In this document: positions 10,355 through 17,630 of the stretch, piece after piece
Position numbering within the stretch: position 1 is the first letter of the stretch
Layout: every line of letters begins with the position of its first letter
NCBI GenBank assembly: GCA_964570935.1
Contig: CAZMZP010000003.1
Coordinates: forward strand, 4,824 to 68,823
Origin: JAFGJU01 sp964570935
GTDB taxonomy: Bacteria; Eisenbacteria; RBG-16-71-46; JAFGJU01
Direction: 5' to 3'
Length of the DNA stretch: 64,000 nucleotides
The notes under the pieces: model-generated
The model's database searches: none
The model's input: only the letters and a program-made list of their open reading frames with translations
What the model was told of the DNA's origin: nothing
Made by a program: the position numbers and the translations under genes

Positions 10355-11005
10355 ATGAGATCATTGAGACAGCTATTGGTCTGCCTCGCAATTCTAGGGT
10401 TCTGCGTGACGTTATCTTCGGCCGCGGGCACTGCGGGCACAATCACGCACAACGCGTCGGTAACTTTGTCTCCGACCAACTGGAACACGACCCTGTCGTT
10501 TCCCAAGTTCGACCAGGACTGCGACTGTCTGCTGAGTGTGTGTTTCGAGTTGAACGGACACGTTGAGGGCTCGGCCAGGTTCGAGAGCATGGACGCGTCC
10601 GCGACTACGGTCACCATGAATCTGCAGGCGACGATCACCCTCTCGCGCCCCGACAACACCACGCTGGTGGTCGTAATCCCGCTGGCCAGCACGTCTGACA
10701 ACGTGACCGCCTATGACAACGTGTTCGACTGGGGCGGAACCTCGGGCAGGACGTACAGCGGACTTTCGGGCGACGACACTGACTCGGCATGTTCGTGCAC
10801 TCCGGCCGACCTGGCCCTGTTCTGCGGCACGGGCAGCATCAGTCTTCCGATAAAGGCCATCGGGACGTCGTACGGCAGCGGCGCCGGGAACCTGATCCAG
10901 CAGTTCGCCACTTCCGCGTCGGCAGGTGTAACGGTCACGTACACCTATGACTGCGGTACCCCCGCCAACGATTCGACGTGGGGGCGGATCAAGGGCCTGT
11001 TCTAG
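10355..11005 (+). CDS. Exported protein resembling the choice-of-anchor E domain family
   Basis: A 216-residue protein with a classical signal peptide (hydrophobic LLVCLAILGFCVTLSSAAG, cleavage around residue 23-24). The mature part is Thr/Ser-rich and beta-like. FPKFDQDCDCLLSV, an ARFESMDAS segment and a closing GNLIQQFATSASAGVTVTY block resemble the choice-of-anchor E fold of secreted bacterial proteins. Six or more Cys, several as CDCLLSVC and CSC, suggest disulphides. There is no membrane anchor or sorting tail. ATG at 10355 is chosen because AGGAGG lies at 10344-10349. The gene is alone between a strong promoter and a hairpin terminator, suggesting an abundant secreted or surface protein. 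Family assignment is tentative. Confidence 0.75.
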   Translation: MRSLRQLLVCLAILGFCVTLSSAAGTAGTITHNASVTLSPTNWNTTLSFPKFDQDCDCLLSVCFELNGHVEGSARFESMDASATTVTMNLQATITLSRPDNTTLVVVIPLASTSDNVTAYDNVFDWGGTSGRTYSGLSGDDTDSACSCTPADLALFCGTGSISLPIKAIGTSYGSGAGNLIQQFATSASAGVTVTYTYDCGTPANDSTWGRIKGLF

Positions 11006-11032
11006 AGCCCCTGATTCGGCGCAGGTAAATCT

Positions 11033-11067
11033 AGAGGGTTCGGGTTGCACGACAACCCGAACCCTCT
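11033..11067. terminator. Perfect 15-bp hairpin terminator
   Basis: AGAGGGTTCGGGTTG at 11033-11047 and CAACCCGAACCCTCT at 11053-11067 form a perfect 15-bp stem with a 5-base loop, 28 bases after the stop codon of the exported-protein gene. TCTGACTTTG follows. It also lies downstream of the convergent FG-GAP gene and may serve both. Confidence 0.75.
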
Positions 11068-11216
11068 TCTGACTTTGCCCCGGAGGTCGTAGCAGCCTGG
11101 ACCGAAAACCTGACTGAAAGGCCGACTGTAAACACAATTACAGGTTAGAGCAGTTCACGGAGTTTGAGCGGTGTTCCCACCACTGCGCACAGCATTCACG
11201 GCTGCGAAGCGAGCGC

Positions 11217-14200
11217 TCAGCGGAGCAAAACGAGTTTCCGCATGGCCACGAAGCCGCCGGTCTCAAGGCGGAGCACGTAGACACCGGAGCTCAATTCGGT
11301 CCCATTTACACTCTTACCATCCCAAGGAATACTGTATCCGCCGGCCTCAAACTGACTGTTGACAATGGTGGCAACCACACGGCCCACCATATCAAACACT
11401 ACGAGACGAACACGAGTCCGCTCCGGGACCGCAAAGGTGATCGTCGTCACAGGATTGAAAGGATTCGGATAGACCCGTACAGACATCGCATCGCCGCCAG
11501 GCCCTCTTTCGTGTTCGCCCTCACCGATGCCAATCAAAGCGGTAGTGACAAAATCCTTCTCATTCCAACTATTAGGACCTATTGAAAGCCACCTTGAGTA
11601 AACACCACCTTGATAATAGAGAGGCGAATATTTTATTCTCATGCGCCAGTGATAGGCAGTGCCCCCCAAAAGACCACTGACATTCTCCCAAATATACTGT
11701 CCTGCATACTGCCAAGACGAACTCGTCCCCAAACCAGTCCCATTCATCAGAGTGCCAAGCTCCTTTGTCTCCCATTGCAACTTCACCATTGCCATTCCTG
11801 CTGGTGTGCCAATCAGACTAAGCCCAAGTAGAACTTCTGTGGTTCCGGTAGCATTCAGGAGTTGGACAAGATGTGAGCCGAGGCCAGGGACCTTCTGCCT
11901 CGGCAATAGGGAAAGACCGGGACCACCATTACCATAATACAAGAACGCCATTCCTTCGTTGCTCTGTCCGTTGTCATAATAGGGAGCACCCACAATCACA
12001 TCCGAATAGCCATCGCCATTCACATCTCCAGCAGTTGCCGCCGAATGACCAAACACTGCATTAGCCTGATTTGATTCTGCGGTCCAGGCCGGGTTTGAGG
12101 CCAAGCCAGCTGGAGAACCGTGATATACATAAGCTCTTCCTTCATTTGTCTCGCCGTTGTCATAATAGAGAACTCCAATAGTCACGTCCGAATAGCCATC
12201 GCCATTCACATCTCCAGCAGTTGCCACCGAATGACCAAACACTGCACTTGCCTGATTCGACTCAGCCGTCCAGTTGGGGGTTATAGATAGACCAGATGCA
12301 GAGCCATAATATGCGAATGCCCTTCCTTCATCGGTCTGGCCATTGTCATAATTGACAGCAGCGATAATCACATCTGAATAGCCATCACCATTCACATCCC
12401 CAGCAGTTGAGACCGAATTGCCAAACCAAGCACCCGCCTGGTTTGACTCAGCGGTCCAGTCTGGCGGTATACCTAAACCAGATAAAGGACCATAATATAC
12501 GTATACCTTTCCTTCATCTGTCTGGCCATTGTCATAGTTTGCAGCCCCGACAATCACATCTGAATATCCATCCCGATTGACATCACCTGCAGTTGACACT
12601 GACTGGCCAAAGTGTGCGCCTGTCTGATCTGGTTGGGCAGTCCAGTCCGATGCTCCCGACAAGCCGGATAGAGAACCATTGTATCCAAAGACCATGCCCA
12701 CGCTTCCGTAGAGATAAGCACCGACAACTACGTCTGAATAGCCGTCACCATTCACATCGCCGGCAGTTGAGACCGAATTGCCGAATGCCGCACCTGCCAT
12801 GTTTGATTCTGCGGTCCAGTCTGGGGCTGGAGATAGACCAGATGCAGAGCCATTATATACGAACGCCCTTCCTTCATCTGTCTGGCCATTGTCATAGTTG
12901 ACAGCCCCGACAATCACATCTGAATAGCCATCGCCATTCACGTCGCCAGCAGTTGAGACACAATAGCCAAACAATGCATTTGCCTGGTCTACTTGTTTCA
13001 TCCCTGCAAAAGTCAAGGCTGGGCCATGATACGCAAATACCGTCCCCTCGTCTGTCTGTCCTTGGTCAAAATATGGAGCGCCGATAATCACATCTGAATA
13101 GCCATCTCCATTCACATCACCAGCAGTTGAGACACAATAGCCAAACTGTGCACTCGTCTGATCTGATTCGGTGGTCCAGTTCGCGATCAAAGATAGGCCT
13201 GTTGGGGAACCAACATAAACCCAAGCCCTCCCTTCATTCGACTGTCCGCTGTCGTAACGCTGAGCGCCGATAATCATATCTGAATAGCCATCTCCATTCA
13301 CATCACCGGCAGTCGAGACCGAGATACCGAAATATGCATCTACTTGATTTGATTCAGCGATCCAGACCGGAACTGCGGGTAAGCCAGATGAACCACCATA
13401 ATAGACACAAACCCTTCCTTCATTTGACTCTCCATTGTCGTAACAGTGAACGCCGATAATCACATCTGAATAGCCATCTCCGTTCACATCACCGGCAGTC
13501 GAGACCGAATTGCCGAAATACGCGCCTAATTGACCTGATTGAGTGAACCAGTTAGGGGTCAAAGACAAACCATCTGACGAACCGTAATAAACATAAGCCC
13601 TGCCTTCATTCAGTGCTCCACCTGTATAATAGGGGGCACCGATAATCACATCTGCGTAGCTATCGCCATTCACGTCGCCGGCAGTTGAAACCGAATAGCC
13701 AAAACGTGCACCAGATTGAGCCACCCAGTCCGCAGTGATAGATAGACCTGATTGCGCACCATGATATACAAACACCATCCCGATATTGCCGTAGAGATAA
13801 GCACCAACAATCACATCCGAATAATAATCACTGTTCACATCGCCGGCAGTTGAGACCGAAAAGCCAAACAATGCATTTGCCATATTTGATTCCGCAGTCC
13901 AGTCGGGTTCTTCGGAGAGACCAGACGAAGAACCGTAATATGCGAACGCCCTTCCTTCATCTGTCTGGCCATTGTCATAATATGGGGCGCCGATAATCAC
14001 GTCACTGTACCAATTATTCCACTCACCGTTCGCATCGCCGGCAGTTGAGACCGAAGTGCCAAACTGGGCACCTGCCTGGTTGCCTTCGACGGCCCAGCTG
14101 GGGGCGAGAGATAGACCAGATAAAGAGCCATGATATACAAATGCCATCCCTTCATTGGTCTCTCCATTGTCATAAGAGGGGGCGCCCACAATCACATCTG

Positions 14201-15149
14201 AATAGCCATCACCGTTCACGTCACCGGCCGTTGAGACCGAAGTGCCAAACTGGGCATTTGCCTGATTTGACTCAGCGGTCCAGTTGGGGGTTGAAGACAG
14301 ACCAGATGCAGATCCCTGATATACATAGGCCCTTCCTTCATTTGTCTGGCCATTGTCATATTGGGGAGCGCCGATAATCACGTCTGAATATCCATCGCCA
14401 TTCACATCGCCGGCTGTTGAAACTGAATAGCCATACTCGGCGCCTGCCTGATTTGATTCGCCTGTCCAGGCAGGGATCGTATCAAGACCTGTCGTGCCGC
14501 TGGTCCCGAGACCCTCTTCAGCCAGCGGAGTTTCTCCATAGACCCGGGCCAGCACTATCAGCGGGGCGTCCTTTTCCCTGTCTATCCTGAGACCGTCCTC
14601 TGATATGTCATAACCCCTGGCACCTTCAATGCTTAGAATCTCATACCTTATTTTTTCTCTTCCATTCCTAAATGCAAGACCATTCCCTTCGATCATTGCA
14701 TCCAAACCACTCTCTATCTTTACCGACAAATCCCTTCCATAAGAAATTATCCTTTGATATATCCCATCCTTCGTATTCACAAAAGATTGGTTCATCTCCC
14801 CATAATCATAAGAAATCGTATCCGCGCTTATCACAGGTATTACATTATCTTGATTTAGCCGAAAGATAATCCGCCATTCATCACCATTCAGTCGGGGATG
14901 TAGTTCCATACCCTGTTCATCGAAATACGCACGGAGATTGTTTGCCCGATTTGTAACATGATACCTGGGCTCTCTGAATTCCCTTCCCTCATGATCCTTG
15001 GTCTGTAATGTTACCTGGTATTCCTCTTGCTCAATGCCCTCAACAGCCGTATTAAGCCAATCTTGAGGGACTTTTCCGGTGGAAACCGGTTCTGCCAATA
15101 GAGCGATTGGCAGGAGCACAAAAATGATAAGAAACAAGCTGCACTTCAT
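11217..15149 (-). CDS. Secreted FG-GAP repeat protein with a type IX-like sorting tail
   Basis: A 1310-residue surface or secreted protein. ATG at 15149 follows AAGGAGG; a signal peptide (LFLIIFVLLPIALLA) precedes a mature N-terminal domain of about 210 residues. From about residue 234 to 1073 there are 14 repeats of some 60 residues, each with FG.SVSTAGDVNGDGYSDV, i.e. FG-GAP/integrin-alpha-like blades with a calcium-binding DVNGDGYSD loop. A fibronectin-like linker follows, and the last 80 residues are the YPNPFNPVTTITF sorting domain ending in MRKLVLLR. Repeats 4 and 10 lack the DNGQT segment. Base composition of the repeats and N-terminus is clearly more AT-rich than in neighbouring genes. 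Role inferred: calcium-dependent adhesion or surface binding. Confidence 0.9.
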   Translation of the reverse strand: MKCSLFLIIFVLLPIALLAEPVSTGKVPQDWLNTAVEGIEQEEYQVTLQTKDHEGREFREPRYHVTNRANNLRAYFDEQGMELHPRLNGDEWRIIFRLNQDNVIPVISADTISYDYGEMNQSFVNTKDGIYQRIISYGRDLSVKIESGLDAMIEGNGLAFRNGREKIRYEILSIEGARGYDISEDGLRIDREKDAPLIVLARVYGETPLAEEGLGTSGTTGLDTIPAWTGESNQAGAEYGYSVSTAGDVNGDGYSDVIIGAPQYDNGQTNEGRAYVYQGSASGLSSTPNWTAESNQANAQFGTSVSTAGDVNGDGYSDVIVGAPSYDNGETNEGMAFVYHGSLSGLSLAPSWAVEGNQAGAQFGTSVSTAGDANGEWNNWYSDVIIGAPYYDNGQTDEGRAFAYYGSSSGLSEEPDWTAESNMANALFGFSVSTAGDVNSDYYSDVIVGAYLYGNIGMVFVYHGAQSGLSITADWVAQSGARFGYSVSTAGDVNGDSYADVIIGAPYYTGGALNEGRAYVYYGSSDGLSLTPNWFTQSGQLGAYFGNSVSTAGDVNGDGYSDVIIGVHCYDNGESNEGRVCVYYGGSSGLPAVPVWIAESNQVDAYFGISVSTAGDVNGDGYSDMIIGAQRYDSGQSNEGRAWVYVGSPTGLSLIANWTTESDQTSAQFGYCVSTAGDVNGDGYSDVIIGAPYFDQGQTDEGTVFAYHGPALTFAGMKQVDQANALFGYCVSTAGDVNGDGYSDVIVGAVNYDNGQTDEGRAFVYNGSASGLSPAPDWTAESNMAGAAFGNSVSTAGDVNGDGYSDVVVGAYLYGSVGMVFGYNGSLSGLSGASDWTAQPDQTGAHFGQSVSTAGDVNRDGYSDVIVGAANYDNGQTDEGKVYVYYGPLSGLGIPPDWTAESNQAGAWFGNSVSTAGDVNGDGYSDVIIAAVNYDNGQTDEGRAFAYYGSASGLSITPNWTAESNQASAVFGHSVATAGDVNGDGYSDVTIGVLYYDNGETNEGRAYVYHGSPAGLASNPAWTAESNQANAVFGHSAATAGDVNGDGYSDVIVGAPYYDNGQSNEGMAFLYYGNGGPGLSLLPRQKVPGLGSHLVQLLNATGTTEVLLGLSLIGTPAGMAMVKLQWETKELGTLMNGTGLGTSSSWQYAGQYIWENVSGLLGGTAYHWRMRIKYSPLYYQGGVYSRWLSIGPNSWNEKDFVTTALIGIGEGEHERGPGGDAMSVRVYPNPFNPVTTITFAVPERTRVRLVVFDMVGRVVATIVNSQFEAGGYSIPWDGKSVNGTELSSGVYVLRLETGGFVAMRKLVLLR
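11935..14450 (-). repeat. Fourteen tandem ~180-bp coding repeats (FG-GAP blades)
   Basis: The DNA encoding residues 234-1073 of the secreted protein repeats in units of about 170-190 bases, with near-identical stretches such as those encoding STAGDVNGDGYSDV. High nucleotide identity between units suggests recent duplication or gene conversion and makes this stretch prone to copy-number change and assembly collapse. Confidence 0.85.
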
Positions 15150-15312
15150 CGCAAGCCTCCTTCTTGTGTGTTAAGAGCTTTGATTTTGTTGTGCTTAATT
15201 GTAGAGCAGCAGCCTGGCACCGGGGCTGCAGGTCCTGGGTGACCATTCCCGTCTGCTCACGCACGGGACCTCAGTGCAGGCAACCATACCCGGTCTCCAC
15301 ACCCCCCTCATC

Positions 15313-15345
15313 AAACCGTGCATGAGGTTTTCCCTCACACGGCTT
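15313..15345 (-). ncRNA. Group II intron domain V (3'-end remnant)
   Basis: Read on the minus strand, AGCCGTG pairs with CACGGTT, a two-base bulge follows, then TGAGG pairs with CCTCA around a GAAAA loop. This is the size, catalytic AGC triad and shape of intron domain V. It is followed by GATGAGGGGGG and GTGTGGAGACC, as expected for the linker and 5' strand of domain VI, but the matching 3' strand is missing. No reverse transcriptase gene and no intron body lie upstream. It is a truncated relic. Confidence 0.75.
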
Positions 15346-15357
15346 CTCTATGAGAGC

Positions 15358-15411
15358 TCAGTGCAGCAGCACCATCTTCCGCCTGGCCACGAAGTCGCCT
15401 GCCTCGATCCG
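15358..15411 (-). pseudogene. Remnant of a type IX-like C-terminal sorting tail
   Basis: The minus strand encodes RIEAGDFVARRKMVLLH followed by TGA (stop at 15358-15360). This closely matches the end of the adjacent FG-GAP protein (LETGGFVAMRKLVLLR) and the usual form of these sorting tails. The reading frame upstream does not continue with the expected SSGVY segment, so only the last 17-18 codons survive. The stop lies 12 bases before the domain V relic. Confidence 0.65.
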
Positions 15412-15967
15412 ACCTTCTCGGTTGGCGGTGAGGCTCAAGATCTTCTGCGGGGACGCGCGGAGCATTCGTGCCTCCACCACTGTCCGATTCAGAGAAGCAC
15501 GCTCGTCAGCAACTCTCGCCTGATGCACCACACATTATATCACTAAACTCCCTCCAGCACAATGACAAAGCGCGTCACGCGCGCCTACAGCCTCGGAATC
15601 GGCGAATAACGCTCTGCCCTGACCGTCGCTTGGCTGGTGGTTCGCTCGACCGTCGTCTGCACTCCGTCAAACAGGTCATCATGCTCGCCCTGTGGGTGAC
15701 CTTTCCCCTGGATTTTAGTCCGGTTCTGGGGGTAGTTTCTGGGTAAGGGTCAAAGAGGCTCAGGACTGGCTCTGGGATTGGATGGAACAACGGGGTAAGG
15801 TCACTCTTCGACCTGTACTGGTGGGAATATCTTCTCTTGGTGAGAGCAGCGGGCCCCCGCTACCAACCTTCGAACCCGTCGCCTGACGGTGACTGACCAC
15901 TGCGTGAACGTCGCGTGCATCGGCAAGTACCCGGACGCTGCCGGACGTCCTGTATTTCTGCACAATC
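15412..15967. other. Non-coding accessory stretch upstream of the AbiE operon
   Basis: About 550 bases with no supported gene on either strand. Short open frames here have no recognisable features. Together with the domain V relic and the sorting-tail fragment this looks like a scar left by insertions and deletions. Confidence 0.5.
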
Positions 15968-15996
15968 TTGACAAGGGTTCCGCCATGTGACAAAAT
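15968..15996 (+). promoter_or_regulatory. Promoter of the abiE operon
   Basis: TTGACA at 15968-15973 and CAAAAT at 15991-15996 are 17 bases apart, about 50 bases before the AbiEi start codon. The -10 hexamer lies inside the left arm of the operator-like inverted repeat (15986-16002). Confidence 0.6.
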
Positions 15997-16033
15997 ACCA
16001 GCACTTATCAACATTTGCAGGTATTTTGTCACA
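15986..16033 (+). promoter_or_regulatory. Inverted-repeat operator for AbiEi autoregulation
   Basis: TGTGACAAAATACCAGC at 15986-16002 is matched by GCAGGTATTTTGTCACA at 16017-16033, 16 of 17 positions, with a 14-base centre. The left arm covers the -10 hexamer, and the right arm reaches the AGGAGAGG ribosome site (16033-16040). AbiEi-type antitoxins are known to repress their own promoters by binding inverted repeats, so this is the expected operator. Confidence 0.7.
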
Positions 16034-16044
16034 GGAGAGGATGT

Positions 16045-16659
16045 ATGAAGCGGAAGACACTGACCTCTACCGAGAGGGCGAGAAGCATCATCCGCAGTCG
16101 AGGCGGCCTGATTAGGATGACTGAGGCCGTGCAGGCCGGAATTGATCGTCGTACGTTTTACGGCATGCTGGATCGAGGAGTTCTTGAGAGACTGAGTCGA
16201 GGGCTGTATCGCCTGGCCGAACTACCACCCCTGGGGAATCCGGATCTGATACCAGTGGCCGTGAAGGTGCCGGAAGGAGTGATCTGCCTGGTGTCCGCCC
16301 TGGCCTTCTATGGACTCACAACACAGATTCCTCACGAAGTCTACGTGGCTCTGACCAGAGGCTCAGAGCCGCCGAGGTTGGACCATCCGCCTATTCGTGT
16401 GTTCTGGTTCACGAGAAGGTCGTTTAGTGCGGGCATAGAGACCCACGAGGTGGACAACGTGCTAGTTCGCGTGTACGGGCCCGAGAAGACACTGGCCGAC
16501 TGCTTCAAGTACCGCAACAAGATCGGTCTCGACACAGCGATTGAGGCGCTGAGACTGTATCGACGCCGGAAGCCCCTGAGGGTCAATGAACTACTCAGGT
16601 ACGCGGAGGTGTGCCGCGTGGAGAAAGTAATGCGCCCATATCTCGAGGCGGTGCTGTGA
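16045..16659 (+). CDS. abiEi: AbiEi-type antitoxin / transcriptional regulator
   Basis: A 204-residue antitoxin of a type IV toxin-antitoxin (AbiE) system. The N-terminal 70 residues form a winged helix (ARSIIRSRGGLIRMTEA, then DRRTFYGMLDRGVLERLSRGLY), and the C-terminal part is the AbiEi antitoxin domain (VYGPEKTLADCFKYRNKIG). The start ATG at 16045 follows AGGAGAGG; an ATG at 16041 is out of frame and an in-frame one at 16015 lies inside the operator. It overlaps the toxin gene by one base (TGATG). In the family this protein neutralises the toxin and represses the operon. Confidence 0.88.
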   Translation: MKRKTLTSTERARSIIRSRGGLIRMTEAVQAGIDRRTFYGMLDRGVLERLSRGLYRLAELPPLGNPDLIPVAVKVPEGVICLVSALAFYGLTTQIPHEVYVALTRGSEPPRLDHPPIRVFWFTRRSFSAGIETHEVDNVLVRVYGPEKTLADCFKYRNKIGLDTAIEALRLYRRRKPLRVNELLRYAEVCRVEKVMRPYLEAVL

Positions 16660-17573
16660 TGAAGCGCGCGCCGAAAGACGTCGCGTCGTCAGTGCACCAA
16701 CGTCTCCTGAACAGAGCGAAGGAGACAAGACGTCCCTTTGACGAGATGCTTCAGCATTTCGCAATGGAGCGGTTCCTGTTCCGCCTGTCGAGATCTCGTC
16801 ACGCAGACAAGCTTGTCATAAAGGGTGCGTTGATGCTGACGATTTGGAAAGTTGACCGCCTGCGCCCCACAAGGGACATTGACGTCCTCGGCAGAATGCG
16901 CAACGACCTCGACGCGGTCCTCAGTCTGACGAGGGACTTGTGCGTTCAACATGTGGAGCCCGACGGTCTTGTCTTTGATGCCGACACGGTGGAGGGAGAG
17001 CGTATCGTCGAGGATGCTGCCTACGGGGGCATTCGGATTCGCTTCCGTGGAAGACTGGGTGCCGCTCGCATTTCAATGCAGCTCGACGTAGGTTTTGGCG
17101 ACCCAGTGGTGCCAGCGATAGTCACAGTGGAGTATCCGAGTGTGCTCGGTTTCCCTGCGCCGCGCCTGGTCGCTTACACAAAGGAGAGTTTCATCGCTGA
17201 GAAATTCGAGGCCATGATGAAACTGGGCGCACTCAACAGCCGCATGAAGGACTTCTATGATTTGTGGCTACTGTCGAATCAGTTCGGCTTCGACGGTTTC
17301 ACACTATCAAGGGCCATTCTTGAGACTTTCTCGATGCGAGGAACCACCATGCCGTCTCAACTTGCCGCATGGACGCAGGCACTTCTCCGCGATGATGCCA
17401 AGTCCGCGCAATGGAGAAGTTTCATCCGCCGCAGCAGACTGGAGAATGTCCCGCGGGATTTCGAAGAGATCGTCCTGAGCATTACCACTTTTCTGGAGCC
17501 TGTGGGGCGAGCATTGATCGCAGGAGGGCCTTTCGAAAAGACCTGGAGGACGTCGGGACGTTGGTCTGCCTAA
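16659..17573 (+). CDS. abiEii: AbiEii-type nucleotidyltransferase toxin
   Basis: A 304-residue toxin of the AbiEii/AbiGii nucleotidyltransferase family. KGALML and RPTRDIDVLG near residues 55-80 hold the DxD metal site. A second conserved block, IAEKFEAMMKLG followed by RMKDFYDLWLL, is typical of the family. The ATG at 16659 overlaps the antitoxin stop as TGATG, so translation is coupled. Characterised members inhibit growth and abort phage infection, some by modifying tRNA 3' ends. Base composition is less GC-biased than that of housekeeping genes nearby, in line with acquisition by transfer. Confidence 0.88.
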   Translation: MKRAPKDVASSVHQRLLNRAKETRRPFDEMLQHFAMERFLFRLSRSRHADKLVIKGALMLTIWKVDRLRPTRDIDVLGRMRNDLDAVLSLTRDLCVQHVEPDGLVFDADTVEGERIVEDAAYGGIRIRFRGRLGAARISMQLDVGFGDPVVPAIVTVEYPSVLGFPAPRLVAYTKESFIAEKFEAMMKLGALNSRMKDFYDLWLLSNQFGFDGFTLSRAILETFSMRGTTMPSQLAAWTQALLRDDAKSAQWRSFIRRSRLENVPRDFEEIVLSITTFLEPVGRALIAGGPFEKTWRTSGRWSA

Positions 17574-17630
17574 TTTAGGGTTGAGCCTGCGCCACACGCA
17601 CCCACCCACTGGAGCAAGCCCCCTCGCCCC

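Noticed and set aside
11935..14450. A CRISPR-like or tandem non-coding repeat array
   Set aside because: The regular units are long, in frame and encode FG-GAP blades with calcium loops inside one open gene.
15468..15746. A 92-codon plus-strand frame and a 71-codon minus-strand frame in the accessory gap
   Set aside because: Neither has a ribosome site, a recognisable domain or a sensible composition; decayed DNA is the simpler reading.
16015..16044. Earlier ATG for the AbiEi antitoxin
   Set aside because: It lies within the operator-like repeat and has no ribosome site, whereas the ATG at 16045 directly follows AGGAGAGG.
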